From: Hyphomicrobiales bacterium
GTDB lineage: Bacteria > Pseudomonadota > Alphaproteobacteria > Rhizobiales > Rhizobiaceae
Length of the DNA stretch: 64,000 nucleotides
Assembly (NCBI GenBank): GCA_900471605.1
Contig: UCEY01000023.1
Location: 85,110 to 149,109, forward strand
Direction: 5' to 3'
The translations under genes and the position numbers were made by a program. The notes beneath the pieces are model-generated. The model saw only the letters and a list, made by a program, of their open reading frames with translations, ran no database searches and was not told where the DNA came from. Positions within the stretch are counted from its first letter, which is position 1; every line of letters begins with the position of its first letter. Positions 16,650 through 26,800 of the stretch are shown one piece after another.

Positions 16650-17624
16650 TCAACCTTTCGAGAAAGCCTGTTTCGTCTTCAGGTCGATATATTCGCCATA
16701 GGTGATCGGCGCGTATTTCGCGCCATCTTTTACGAACGGCGCCAGGCACTCGATCACCGTATCCTTGGAAGGATTGAGGAAGAACGGGATCGACTGGCGA
16801 CGCGCCGTGCCTTTGAACCCGGTCGGCGGATTGGCGACCCGGTGCGGCGTCGAGACCCACTCGTCGTTCGTCCAGCGCATGAAAGCGTCGGCGATGTTGA
16901 TCACATAGGCACCCTCGATCGACGGCGCATCCAGCCATTCGCCGTTGCGGTTCTGCACCTGCAGTCCGCCGGCCGAGGCTTCCGAACGCAGGATGGTCAT
17001 GAAGCCGTAATCGGTATGGACGCCGGCCCGCATCTGCCCGGGCAGCGGCGACTCTTCCTGTTCCGGATAGTTGATGACGCGCAGCGCCGAGAGATGGTTT
17101 TCGAAGGAGGGTTCGAAATAATCCTGGTCGAGCCCGATCGCCTGGCAGAAGATGCGGCGCATATGCTTGGCGAGGACTTCCATTTCCTTGAAATAGTCAC
17201 GGAAGGCCTGTTCCAGCCCGTCCGGCCGGTCCGGCCAGGTGTCGCCGGGAAGGTTCCTGCCGAAATTGAGGCTTTCCTTGTAGTCGCCGGGTGTCTTGAT
17301 GCCGAGGGTCGCGGCAAGCGCCTCTTCGGCGATCGGCGAAAAGGAGACACCACCCGCAACGCCGGTGCCGCGCCCCTGGGTCTTTTTCCAGTCCTGCGGA
17401 TAATCGAAGAAGGCGCGGGCGAGATTGTAGAGGCGGGACGTCACTTCCGGCGACACGCCGTGGCCGGTGACGAGAAAGAAACCGGTGTCCCGGCAGGCCG
17501 TCTCGATGGCCTTGACCACGGCGGCGGCACCTGTCTCGTTGCGGATGAAGGGGCTGAGATCGATCACCGGAATGCCGGGAACGGCATCATGCGATGACGC
17601 GGGATTGGCGCTCGTTAGGGACAT
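16650..17624 (-). CDS. 2-oxoglutarate/Fe(II)-dependent oxygenase, isopenicillin N synthase-like
   Basis: The start at ATG 17624 has a GGAGG site and gives 324 residues. The N-terminal DIOX_N segment IPVIDLSPFIRNETG and GFFLVTGHGV are typical of isopenicillin N synthase-like enzymes. The iron triad is H203, D205 and H261 (HTDYG, STPHRV), and R276/S278 (RRQS) should bind 2-oxoglutarate. Such proteins hydroxylate or cleave small molecules. The gene lies downstream of nothing on its strand and upstream of the SBP gene by 87 bp. It is divergent from psuK with repeated CAGATGT motifs between, so its substrate may be linked to nucleoside breakdown. Confidence 0.9.
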   Translation of the reverse strand: MSLTSANPASSHDAVPGIPVIDLSPFIRNETGAAAVVKAIETACRDTGFFLVTGHGVSPEVTSRLYNLARAFFDYPQDWKKTQGRGTGVAGGVSFSPIAEEALAATLGIKTPGDYKESLNFGRNLPGDTWPDRPDGLEQAFRDYFKEMEVLAKHMRRIFCQAIGLDQDYFEPSFENHLSALRVINYPEQEESPLPGQMRAGVHTDYGFMTILRSEASAGGLQVQNRNGEWLDAPSIEGAYVINIADAFMRWTNDEWVSTPHRVANPPTGFKGTARRQSIPFFLNPSKDTVIECLAPFVKDGAKYAPITYGEYIDLKTKQAFSKG

Positions 17625-17640
17625 GGCCTTCCTCCAATTC

Positions 17641-17687
17641 ACATCTGACAAACAGATGTTGACAAAAACATCTGTTGTTGTCCATAT
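17641..17687 (+). promoter_or_regulatory. Promoter and repeated operator between 2OG oxygenase and psuK
   Basis: AACAGATGTT at 17651-17660 and AACATCTGTT at 17667-17676 form a perfect 10-bp inverted repeat with a 6-nt spacer. A further ACATCTG copy is at 17641-17647. A consensus -35 TTGACA at 17659-17664 lies inside the repeat, and a weak -10 CCATAT at 17682-17687 follows at 17-nt spacing. Binding at the repeat would block this promoter. The fused DNA-binding domain of PsuK is a candidate binder, by inference only. Confidence 0.5.
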
Positions 17688-17742
17688 CAAAATTAACGAA
17701 GTTGCAACGTGGCTCTCGCGCCTCAGGGATAATCGACCGAAC

Positions 17743-18852
17743 ATGGATGATCTTGCGCCACAGGAAGCGGCGGTCCTCGCAATCATCAAGGACAACCCGT
17801 TCGCGGGACAGCAGGAGATCGCCACCATGCTCGGGCTGGCGCGCTCCACGGTCGCGGCCCATATCGTCCAACTGATGCAGAAGGGCTATATCCTCGGCCG
17901 CGGTTATGTGATGCCCGCCGAGACCCGCGCCGTCTGCATCGGCGGCGCCGTGCTCGACCGCAAGTACCGCGCCAAGCAGGAGTTCGTCTTCGAGACCTCC
18001 AACCCGGTCGACGGCGTGCGCAGCCTTGGCGGCGTTGCCCGCAACGTCGCGGAAAACCTCGCCCTTCTCGGCACTACCACGAGTTTCGTATCGATCGTCG
18101 GCGACGACGAAGGCGGACGCGCCGTGCTGAAGCACATGCGCGACCGTGGCATCGATGTCAGCCAGATCATCACCACCACCGAACGCCCGACGGCCGAATA
18201 TGCCGCCATCCTCGACACCAAGGGCGACCTCGTGCTCGGCATCGCCGACATGAGCATTTTCGACCTGCTGCTGCCGAACCATATCGAGCGTATCTGGCCG
18301 CATCTGGCCGCCGCGAGCTGGGTGTTTTCCGACTGCAACCTGCCGGCCGAAACGCTGGCCGCCCTGATCGCCAAGCGCCAGGGCGCCCGCTTCCGCCTGG
18401 CAATTGACGCAGTCTCGACCCCCAAGGCGGCTCGCCTGCCCCGGGATCTCACCGGCATCGACCTGCTGTTCATGAATATCGACGAGGCCAATGCGGTCCT
18501 CGACCGCAAGGCGCACGAAACGATCGACGATGCCAGGGAAGCAGCCCTTGCCCTGCAGGCGGCCGGTGCGCGCGAGGCGGTCGTCACCATGGGCCCGCGC
18601 GGCATCGCGGTCGCCGGCACCGAAGGCGCCAAAACCTTCCCGGCCGTGCACGCCCGCCCGGTCGACATCACCGGCGCCGGCGACGCGATGATCGCCGGCA
18701 CCCTGCACCGTATCCTGCATGGGGAAGACACCTACAACGCCGCACGCACCGGCGCGCTGCTCGGCACGCTGACGACGGAAAGCACCGCGAGCGTCCATAC
18801 GGAATTGTCCGAACGCTTCCTGGAAGCCAATATGCACCGACTGGCCGGCTGA
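17743..18852 (+). CDS. psuK: Pseudouridine kinase with fused winged helix DNA-binding domain
   Basis: The 369-residue protein joins a winged helix-turn-helix (residues about 4-55, AAVLAIIKDNPFAGQQEIATMLGLARSTVAAHI) to a PfkB-family sugar kinase. The kinase part opens with VCIGGAVLDRKYRAK and SLGGVARNVAENLALLG and carries the DITGAGDAM motif, whose last aspartate is the catalytic base. It is followed after 37 bp by psuG, which fixes the role as pseudouridine to pseudouridine 5-phosphate. E. coli PsuK lacks such an N-terminal domain as far as I recall, so this version may also regulate its operon. The ribosome site is weak (AGGG at about 17725). Confidence 0.88.
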   Translation: MDDLAPQEAAVLAIIKDNPFAGQQEIATMLGLARSTVAAHIVQLMQKGYILGRGYVMPAETRAVCIGGAVLDRKYRAKQEFVFETSNPVDGVRSLGGVARNVAENLALLGTTTSFVSIVGDDEGGRAVLKHMRDRGIDVSQIITTTERPTAEYAAILDTKGDLVLGIADMSIFDLLLPNHIERIWPHLAAASWVFSDCNLPAETLAALIAKRQGARFRLAIDAVSTPKAARLPRDLTGIDLLFMNIDEANAVLDRKAHETIDDAREAALALQAAGAREAVVTMGPRGIAVAGTEGAKTFPAVHARPVDITGAGDAMIAGTLHRILHGEDTYNAARTGALLGTLTTESTASVHTELSERFLEANMHRLAG

Positions 18853-18889
18853 TATCAGGCTGGTCGAAACCGATCCAAGGAATACCGAA

Positions 18890-19819
18890 ATGGCCCTCAT
18901 CAAACCGAAGCTCAGCCGCGAAGTGGCCGAAACGATTGCGTCCGGCGGCCCGGTCGTGGCGCTGGAATCCACCATCATCACCCATGGCATGCCCTATCCC
19001 GCGAACCTGGAAACCGCACTCGGCGTCGAGGCGGTGATCCGCGAAAACGGCGCGGTTCCGGCCACCATCGCCGTCGTCAACGGCGAGCTGCGCGTCGGCC
19101 TCGAACGCAGCGAACTGGAAGAACTGGCCCAGGCCAAGGGCGTGGTGAAGGCATCCGGCCGCGATCTCGCTGTCGCCATGGTCCGGGGCCAGTCGGCCGG
19201 CACCACCGTTTCCGCCACCATGCTGATGGCCGACCTCGCCGGCATCGACATTTTCGCGACCGGCGGCGTCGGCGGCGTGCATCGCGGCGCCGAACAGACC
19301 TTTGACATTTCCGCCGACCTGACCGAACTCGGCCGCACGAAAACCGCCGTCGTCTGCGCAGGGGTGAAGTCGATCCTCGATATCGCCAAGACGCTGGAAT
19401 ATCTCGAAACCCAGCGCGTGCCTGTCATCGCCTACGGCACCGATGACTTCCCGGCCTTTTTCACCCGCAAGAGCGGCTTCAAGGCGGACCACCGGCTCGA
19501 CACGCCGGAGGAGATCGCGAGAGCCATGTACCTGCACCACCAGCTCGGCACCGGCACCGGCCTGATGATCGCCAACCCGATCCCACAAGAAGCGGCCCTC
19601 ACCCCGGATTTCATCGACGGCACGATTGCCGACGCCGTGCGCGAAGCGGATGAAAAGGGCATTGGCCGCAAGGAACTGACGCCCTTCCTGCTCGCCCGCA
19701 TCAACGAGCTCTCCAAGGGCGAGAGCCTGAAGGCCAATATCGAGCTGGCCAGGAACAATGCGCGGCTGGCCGCGAAGATGGCCGTCGCCTACGCGGCGCT
19801 CAAGAAGGCCGGCAAATAG
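18890..19819 (+). CDS. psuG: Pseudouridine-5-phosphate glycosidase
   Basis: The 309-residue enzyme splits pseudouridine 5-phosphate into uracil and ribose 5-phosphate. Family blocks are ALESTIITHGMPYP (E26 at the metal site), VKASGRDL, TVSATMLMADLAGIDIFATGGVGGVHRG and VVCAGVKSILD with the Schiff-base lysine K160. Length and all blocks match the PsuG family. It follows psuK directly and precedes a crotonase and an acyl-CoA synthetase by short gaps. The uracil product would need a pyrimidine pathway that is not in this window. Confidence 0.96.
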   Translation: MALIKPKLSREVAETIASGGPVVALESTIITHGMPYPANLETALGVEAVIRENGAVPATIAVVNGELRVGLERSELEELAQAKGVVKASGRDLAVAMVRGQSAGTTVSATMLMADLAGIDIFATGGVGGVHRGAEQTFDISADLTELGRTKTAVVCAGVKSILDIAKTLEYLETQRVPVIAYGTDDFPAFFTRKSGFKADHRLDTPEEIARAMYLHHQLGTGTGLMIANPIPQEAALTPDFIDGTIADAVREADEKGIGRKELTPFLLARINELSKGESLKANIELARNNARLAAKMAVAYAALKKAGK

Positions 19820-19841
19820 TTCAAGAACAAGGGGAACTGCC

Positions 19842-20651
19842 ATGACCTACGAGACGATCCTTTACGAAAAGGACGCCACCGACAAGTTCGCGACGATCAC
19901 CATCAATCGCCCCGACAAGATGAACGCGATGAACAAACCGGTGATCCGCGAGATCGATGCCGCGGTCGCCGCAGCCGTCGCAGACCCGGACGTCAACGCC
20001 CTCGTCATCACCGGCGCGGGCCGCGCCTTCTCCTCCGGCTACGACCTGCAGGGCGACGATTTCGACGTCGATATCGATTTCTGGCGCGTGGACATGACGG
20101 AAAATGCCGAGGCGCTGCTCAACATCTGGCGCGCCCCGATCCCGGTCATCGCCTCGGTCAACGGCTACGCTCTTGCCGGCGCTCTCGAACTGATGATGTG
20201 CTGCGATCTCGCCATCGCCGCAGACAATGCCAAGTTCGGCGAACCGGAAGTGCGCCACAATTCCGGCCCGCCGGCGCTGATGATGCCCTGGCTGCTCGCC
20301 ACCCGCGACGTGCGCTGGCTGATGTTCACCGGCGACATGGTGGATGCAGAAGAGGCGCTGCGCATGCACCTGATCAACAAGGTCGTGCCCGCCGACCAGC
20401 TCAAGGAAAAGACGGAAAACCTCGCCCGCAAGCTGGCTCGCATGCCGGTTCCGGCGCTGAAATACACCAAGGCCTCGATCAACAACCAGCAGATGGTCGC
20501 CGGCCTGCTGCCGTCCTTCCAGTACAATATCGAGGCGATCGCCGCCCTTCACGTCACCAAAAAAGGCCGTGAATGGATGGCGAACCTCGCGAAAATGTCG
20601 CTGAAGGAATATCTCGCCTTCCGCGACGACCCCTTCAAGGGTCTCGACTGA
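19842..20651 (+). CDS. Enoyl-CoA hydratase/isomerase (crotonase) family protein
   Basis: The 269-residue protein starts at ATG 19842 behind AAGGGGAA. Crotonase signatures are ATITINRPDKMNAMN, GRAFSSGYDL and VNGYALAGALELMMCCDLAIAA. Both catalytic-type glutamates appear present (in ALELMM and in FGEPEVRHNSG). A true hydratase is therefore possible, although the usual GG pair of the oxyanion loop reads AG here. It sits between psuG and the ADP-forming acyl-CoA synthetase, 10 bp ahead of the latter. A substrate of 3-hydroxyacyl-CoA type is likely. Confidence 0.9.
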   Translation: MTYETILYEKDATDKFATITINRPDKMNAMNKPVIREIDAAVAAAVADPDVNALVITGAGRAFSSGYDLQGDDFDVDIDFWRVDMTENAEALLNIWRAPIPVIASVNGYALAGALELMMCCDLAIAADNAKFGEPEVRHNSGPPALMMPWLLATRDVRWLMFTGDMVDAEEALRMHLINKVVPADQLKEKTENLARKLARMPVPALKYTKASINNQQMVAGLLPSFQYNIEAIAALHVTKKGREWMANLAKMSLKEYLAFRDDPFKGLD

Positions 20652-20661
20652 GGCCTTGGCC

Positions 20662-22770
20662 ATGGCGGCCAACACGCCGGACGCTATGCGGGCCCTGATG
20701 GCGCCACGCTCCATCGCAGTCGTCGGCGCCACCGAGCGCGCCGACGCCTCGTCGAGCTTCGTGATGAAGAACCTGATGCGCTTCGGCTACAAGGGCAAAA
20801 TCATCCCGGTGCATCCGAAGGCCGGGACGATCTTCGGACTTGCCGCCTCCCCCTCGCTCTCGGCACTCGATACGCCTCCCGATGTGGCCGTGATCGGCAT
20901 CGCCGCCGACAAGGTGATCGCCGCCCTCGAAGAGGCCGGCAGCACCGGCGTCAAGGCGGCGGTCGTTCTGGCCTCCGGTTTTGCCGAACTGGACGAAACC
21001 GGCCGCGAGCGGCAGCGGCAACTGGTCGAGATCGCCGAACGTTACGGCATGGCCATCTGTGGCCCGAACTGCCTCGGCCTCTTCAACCTCGGCTCCGGCG
21101 CCGCGCTTTACTCCTCCAGCCTGTCGACCGATCTGGAAAAGGGACGTTTCGCGATCCTCTCCCATTCCGGCGCGAGCGCGATTGCGCTCGGCAATACCGG
21201 CAGGTTCGGGCTCAGTCACATCGTCTCTTCCGGCAATAGCGCCGCCACCGACATTCCCGACTATCTCGATTTTCTCGCGACGGATGACGATACCCGCGCC
21301 GTCGGCATCGTCATCGAAGCCGTCTGGGAACCGGAAAAGCTGGCGGCGGCCATGGAGAAGATGCACGCCGCGAACAAGCCGGTCATCGCACTCCGCGCCG
21401 GCCGCTCGGAACGCGGCGCCCAGGCGACCGCTGCCCATACCGGGTCGCTTGCGGGCAGCAACGACGCCTACCGCGCCTTCTTCAGGCGGGTCGGCATCAT
21501 CGAAGTGCCGGATATGGACGGCTTCATGGAGACGGCGACGCTCTGCCTGAACCTGAAGCAGCGGCCGGAGAAACCCGGCGTCGCGATCGTCGGTGTCTCC
21601 GGCGGCGGTGTGGCACATGTTTCGGACATCGCCGAGGAGGTCGGCCTGTCACTGCCCGACCTGCAGCCCGAAACGGCCGCGCGGGTCAGGGCACTGCTGC
21701 CGCCTTTCGCCACGCCACAAAATCCGCTCGACACGACCGGCGTCGTCTTTGCCAATGGCGACATCTATCGGGACATCCTCCACGCGCTCGCCGACGACCC
21801 CTCGATCGGCCTGATCGTCGCCGCACAGGACGCACCGGTCGGTCTCGACGATTTCTGCGCCTCCGAATATCTCGGCATTGCCGAAGCTGTTTCCGGCTAT
21901 GCCGGGACGGGCAAGGCGCCGGTCGTGTTCATGAGCAACCTTTCGAGCGGCCACCATGCCGCGGTCGAAGCGAAACTGCCCAACGTGCCGGCGCTGCGGG
22001 GAACGAAGAGCGCGCTCACCGCCGTCCGCGGCCTGATGTATCAGGAACGCACCGTTTCCTGGCCGGATGCTGCGCTGTCCGAAAAGAGCCCCCTGCCCGC
22101 AAGCGCACTCACCGAACGAGAAGCCAAGGCTCTGCTCGCCGCCGAGGGCCTGCCGGTCCCGAAGGAACATCTCGTCACGGACGCGGATGCCGCCGCGCAA
22201 GCGGCCAGGTCATTGGGCTTTCCGGTCGTGATGAAGATCGAGTCGCCGGATATCCTGCACAAGACCGAAGCCGGCGGCGTGAAGCTCGGCGTCGCTTCGG
22301 AGGCCGAAGCCCGCGCCGCCTTTGAAGCCATCATGGCAGACGCCCGTGCCTATGCCCCGACCGCCGAGCTTCGCGGCGTCTCGGTGCAGGAAATGGTCAC
22401 AGGCGGCATCGAGGCGCTGGTCGGCATCGTCCGCCACGATCCTTTCGGTTTCGGCCTCGTCGTCGGCATCGGCGGCGTGCTGGTGGAACTGGTGAAGGAC
22501 AGCGCCTTCGACCTCCTGCCGATCGACCTCGCCCGCGCCGACGCGATGATCGGCGAGACCAAACTGGCGTCGCTGCTGGAAGGCTATCGCGGTGCGCCGA
22601 AGGCGGATCGCAAAGCGCTTGCCGAGCTGCTGGTCAAGGTATCGGACTTTGCGGCCCGGTACGGCGATGATATCGAGGCGATCGACCTCAATCCGGTGGC
22701 TGTGCTGCCGGAGGGCAAGGGCGTGCGCATTCTTGATGCGCTGATCATTCCAAGGAAAATGCGGCACTAG
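20662..22770 (+). CDS. ADP-forming acyl-CoA synthetase (acetate-CoA ligase type), fused alpha-beta
   Basis: The 702-residue protein combines the CoA-binding domain (SIAVVGATERADASS near residue 15), the succinyl-CoA synthetase-like domains with the SHSGASAIALG phosphohistidine region, and a C-terminal ATP-grasp domain (from about 475, KIESPDILHKTEAGGVKLGV). It interconverts acyl-CoA plus ADP and phosphate with acid plus ATP. TTG 20656 is an alternative start two codons upstream. It ends the psuK-psuG-crotonase run. On the facing strand lies an indolepyruvate-type oxidoreductase that would make acyl-CoA, so the pair could yield ATP. Confidence 0.92.
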   Translation: MAANTPDAMRALMAPRSIAVVGATERADASSSFVMKNLMRFGYKGKIIPVHPKAGTIFGLAASPSLSALDTPPDVAVIGIAADKVIAALEEAGSTGVKAAVVLASGFAELDETGRERQRQLVEIAERYGMAICGPNCLGLFNLGSGAALYSSSLSTDLEKGRFAILSHSGASAIALGNTGRFGLSHIVSSGNSAATDIPDYLDFLATDDDTRAVGIVIEAVWEPEKLAAAMEKMHAANKPVIALRAGRSERGAQATAAHTGSLAGSNDAYRAFFRRVGIIEVPDMDGFMETATLCLNLKQRPEKPGVAIVGVSGGGVAHVSDIAEEVGLSLPDLQPETAARVRALLPPFATPQNPLDTTGVVFANGDIYRDILHALADDPSIGLIVAAQDAPVGLDDFCASEYLGIAEAVSGYAGTGKAPVVFMSNLSSGHHAAVEAKLPNVPALRGTKSALTAVRGLMYQERTVSWPDAALSEKSPLPASALTEREAKALLAAEGLPVPKEHLVTDADAAAQAARSLGFPVVMKIESPDILHKTEAGGVKLGVASEAEARAAFEAIMADARAYAPTAELRGVSVQEMVTGGIEALVGIVRHDPFGFGLVVGIGGVLVELVKDSAFDLLPIDLARADAMIGETKLASLLEGYRGAPKADRKALAELLVKVSDFAARYGDDIEAIDLNPVAVLPEGKGVRILDALIIPRKMRH

Positions 22771-22815
22771 CGGCAATGCGTTCGCTTCTGGCAAACCAGC
22801 ACCAGCCCCACATTC

Positions 22816-22846
22816 CCTCATTCCTGTGACAAGCACAGGAATGAGG
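22816..22846. terminator. Hairpin between convergent acyl-CoA synthetase and nucleoside hydrolase
   Basis: CCTCATTCCTGTG at 22816-22828 and CACAGGAATGAGG at 22834-22846 form a perfect 13-bp stem with loop ACAAG. It lies between two convergent stops (22770 and 22854) and could serve both strands. There is no T-run on either side, so termination would be weak or need Rho. Confidence 0.6.
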
Positions 22847-22853
22847 TGAGCTA

Positions 22854-23828
22854 TTACACTAGCCGCAACTTCGGCATTTCCGCCAGCTGCATCGCCAGTC
22901 GGGACAGCCTCTCCGTCAGCAGCGCATAAAAGCCGTCCGCGTCCACGTCACGCATGAACATCGCGTTCTTCGGCCGGCCGGAGACGCCCCACCAATCGGC
23001 GACCGTCATTCCCTTGGTCAGTTCCGACTCCGTCTCGATCTCCACATTGCACAGCCGGCCGGAATAGAGTTCCGGCTTCAGCAGATAGGCGATCACGTTC
23101 GGATCGTGCAGCGGCCCGCCCTCGCTGCCGTATTTCGCCACGTCGAAGCGTTCGAAATAATCGAGCCAGCCGACGACGGCCTCGGAAAGCGGCGTGCCGA
23201 TCGCCTGGATGGCGGCGACGCGGGCGCGGGTCGTCAGCGTCTTGTGGGTGACGTCGAGCGGCATCATCACGATCGGCACGCCCGAACCGAACACCACGGC
23301 CGCCGCCTGCGGATCGACATAGATGTTGAATTCCGCGGCCGGCGTGATGTTGCCGCCCTCGAACAGCCCGCCGCCCATCAGCACGATCTTCCGGATGCGG
23401 CCCGCGATCTCGGGCGCCCGGGTCAAGGCCTTGCCGAGATCGGTGAGCGGTCCGAGCGTGCAGACCGTCACGGTGCCCGTTGGTTCGTTCTCAAGCGTCT
23501 CGATGATGAAGTCGACGCCATGCTTTTCCTGAAGAGGCATGATCGGCTCGGGAAGATCTGCGCCGTCGAGGCCGGTTGCGCCGTGCACGTGTTCGGCGGT
23601 GACGAGCGGCCCGGTCAGCGGCTGGCTGCAGCCGGCAAACACCTTGACGTCGGGCCGGCCGGCCAGTTCGCAGATCTTGCGGATGTTCTTGGTCGTCAGC
23701 GACAGCGGCACGTTGCCGGCGGCTGCCACGATCCCCAGAACCTCGATTTCCGGACTTGCGAGCGCCAGAAGAATGGCCAGCGCGTCGTCCTGGCCGGGGT
23801 CGGTATCGATGATGATCTTTTCTGCCAT
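22854..23828 (-). CDS. Inosine-uridine preferring nucleoside hydrolase family protein
   Basis: The protein of 324 residues (327 from an upstream GTG) opens with EKIIIDTDPGQDDALAILLAL, the calcium-binding DTDPGxDD signature of nucleoside hydrolases. LTLGPLTDLG-like text (CTLGPLTDLGKAL), KIVLMGGG and the C-terminal HDPNVIAYLL block with the active-site histidine/aspartate follow. It hydrolyses the N-glycosidic bond of a nucleoside. It is the third gene of an operon with a 2-hydroxyacid dehydrogenase and an IOR-type enzyme, an odd grouping. Its proximity to psuKG supports a nucleoside salvage role for part of this locus. Confidence 0.94.
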   Translation of the reverse strand: MAEKIIIDTDPGQDDALAILLALASPEIEVLGIVAAAGNVPLSLTTKNIRKICELAGRPDVKVFAGCSQPLTGPLVTAEHVHGATGLDGADLPEPIMPLQEKHGVDFIIETLENEPTGTVTVCTLGPLTDLGKALTRAPEIAGRIRKIVLMGGGLFEGGNITPAAEFNIYVDPQAAAVVFGSGVPIVMMPLDVTHKTLTTRARVAAIQAIGTPLSEAVVGWLDYFERFDVAKYGSEGGPLHDPNVIAYLLKPELYSGRLCNVEIETESELTKGMTVADWWGVSGRPKNAMFMRDVDADGFYALLTERLSRLAMQLAEMPKLRLV

Positions 23829-23855
23829 TGGGCTCACTCTCGGATACGGAAACGG

Positions 23856-26800
23856 TTACGCGACATCGAAAAGCGGCGCCTTCGCCTGCCATTTCGCCAT
23901 GAGATCGGCCTTGCGCTTTTCGAAACGCTCGACGGAGGCAAGTTTCACATGGCCGAAACCGCGGACCATCTCCGGCAGACCGGCCAGCTCCACGGCAGTC
24001 GCATGACGGGCGGCATCGAGCCCGGAAGAAAGCGTGCCCACCAGATCGAAATAATCCTCGATCAACTGCCGCTCCATCCGCCGCTCGGCGGTACGGCCGA
24101 ACGGATCGAAGGACGTGCCGCGCAGGAATTTCAGCCTTTCGAGCACCCCGAAGGCGGGGCGGATCCAGGCGCCGAACGCGATCTTGGCGGGGTGGCCGGT
24201 GCGCTGGTCGATCTTCGCGATCATCGGCGGCGCGAGGTGGTGCCGGATCCTGAAATCGCCTTCGAACTGCTCGGCGAGCTTCTTTTCAAAGCTCCGGTCG
24301 CGATGCAGGCGGGCGACCTCATATTCGTCCTTGTAGGCCATCAGCTTGAAGGCGTTCTTGGCCACCGCTTCGGCAAAACCGCCAACGCCCCGCAAATGCG
24401 CCTCGGCCGATTTCGCGGTATCCACGAGACCAGCGTAACGCGCCGCATAGGCAGCATTCTGATAGGCGGTGAGGAAGGCCACGCGGCGGGCGACGATCTC
24501 CTCCAGCGTCTCCGCCTTCGGTTCCGTTTTCGCCAATCCGGCCTCGCGAGCGACAGCCTCCGGATCGACCGCGGCCCGCCGGCCCCAGCCGAAGGCGGCG
24601 CGGTTCAGCGCGATCCCGGTGCCGTTGAGTTCGATTGCCTTGTCGATGGCGGCAAGGCTGATCGGCACCAGCCCCCGCTGCCAGGCATGGCCGAGCAGGA
24701 ACATGTTGGAGGCGATCGCATCGCCGAGCAGCGCCGTCGCCAGATCGGTCGCGGGCACGGTCTCGACCGCCTCGTCTCCGGCCGCCCGGCGCAGCGATTT
24801 CAATGTCGCCTCCTGCCGGAAATCGATGGTCGTATCCTTCACGAAGGAGGCGGTCGGCGCGAAATGGTCGTCGATGATGGCCCGCGTCTTGTTCTTCGCG
24901 AACGAGGCGAGCGAATTCTTCTGGGCGGCGACGACGATATCGAAGCCGAGCACGAGGTCGCTTTCGCCAGGCCCGATGCGGGCGGCGTTGATCTGAGCAG
25001 GCTCCTTCGCCAGCCGGATATGCGAGACGACCGAACCGTTCTTCTGCGCAAGCCCGGTCTGGTCGAGCGTCACCAGAGCCAGCCCGTCGAGAAGCGCTGC
25101 CTGCGCAAGGATGGCGCTGACGGTGATGACCCCGGTGCCGCCGATGCCGGCAAGCAGCATGCTGTATGGCGTCTCGAATGTCGCGGTGAAGACCGGCAGC
25201 GGCAGGTCGTCCGTCTTTGCCGATCTCGACTTCGCCGCCGGCTTGCGGATACTGCCGCCCTCGACCGTGACGAAGCTCGGACAGAAGCCCTTGATGCAGG
25301 AAAGATCGGTGTTGCAGCTCGACTGGTTGATGCGCCGCTTGCGGCCGAACTCGGTTTCCTGCGGCTCGATCGAAATGCAGTTCGAGACGGCGGAACAGTC
25401 GCCGCAGCCCTCGCAGACCAGTTCGTTGATGAAGGCGCGCTTGTCGGAAACCGGGTAGGCGCCGCGCTTGCGCCGGCGGCGCTTTTCAGCAGCGCAGACC
25501 TGGTCGTAGATGAGGACCGTCACACCCGGAATATCGCGCAGCTCCCGCTGCACGGCATCGAGTTCGTCGCGGTGATGGATGGAGACTTGGCGCGGAAGAT
25601 TGCCCTGCCAGACCTCCGGCCGCTCGGCGACGACCACGACGCGCGCCGCGCCTTCCGCCAGCATCTGCCCGACGATGCCCGGTACAGTAACCTCGCCGTC
25701 ATGTTTCTGCCCGCCGGTCATGGCGACCGCGTCGTTATAGAGGATCTTGTAGGTGGCGTTGACCTTGGCCGCGATCCCGGCGCGGATGGCGAGCAGGCCG
25801 GAATGGAAATAGGTGCCGTCACCCATGTTGACGAAGATGTGCTTCTCGTCGGTGAAGGGCGACAGGCCGATCCACGAGCCGCCCTCGCCGCCCATCTGGG
25901 TGAAGGTCGAGGTGTTGCGGTCCTCGTTGCCGATGATCATCATGTGGCAGCCGATGCCGGTCGAGGCGCGACTTCCAGTGGGCAGCCGCGTCGAGACGCT
26001 GTGCGGACAGCCGGAACAGAAATAGGCCTCGCGCCTAAGCGCCGTCGCCTCGACGCCGAGCGCAGCCGCCATCTCTTCGACAAACCGCGCCCTCGCCTGC
26101 AGCGCCTCGTCAAGCGGGCCGAGCCGCGAGAGGATGGCCCTGGCAACCGAGAGCGTATTGATCTCGCCGATTGCCTGCAGCAGCACCGCACCGGCTTCGC
26201 CGGCCTTGCCGAACACGCGCGGGCGCCGGTCGGCGGAAAGGTTGAAAAGCTGCGCCTTGATCTGGTCCTCAAGGATCGAGCGTTTTTCTTCGACCACCAG
26301 CAGTTCATCGACGCGGGACGCGAATTCCGCAATCCCCTGCGGCTCCAGCGGCCAGACCAAACCGACCTTGTAGAGCGTAATGCCGAGTTCGGCGGCACGA
26401 GCTTCGTCGATGCCGAGCAGCGCCAGGGCGCCCTGGAGATCGAGCCAGGATTTTCCGGTCGAAACGATGCCAAGCCGCGCGCGGCCCGTGGCTCCCCAGA
26501 TCGCACGGTCCAGCCGGTTGGCGCGGGCAAACGCCTGCACCGCGAGCATCTTGCGCTCCAGCCTGAGCTCCATCGCATGCGGCCCGTCCGGCCAGCGCAA
26601 TGACAGGCCGTCCGGCGCGAAGGTCTCTTCGGGAATGACGATCTCGGGCTTGTTCGGGTCGAGATCGACGGTCGCCGAACATTCGACGATCTCGGTCTGG
26701 CACTTGAAGCCGATCCAGGCGCCGGAATAGCGGCTCATGGCGATGCCGATGAGGCCGTATTCGATATATTCTCCGACGCCTGCCGGCGACAGCAGCGGCA

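Noticed and set aside
23106..26603. Plus-strand open frame of over 1100 codons opposite the IOR-type and nucleoside hydrolase genes
   Set aside because: It runs antisense to two well-recognised genes, its product is Arg/Asp/His-rich with no family pattern, and such long antisense frames are expected at high GC.
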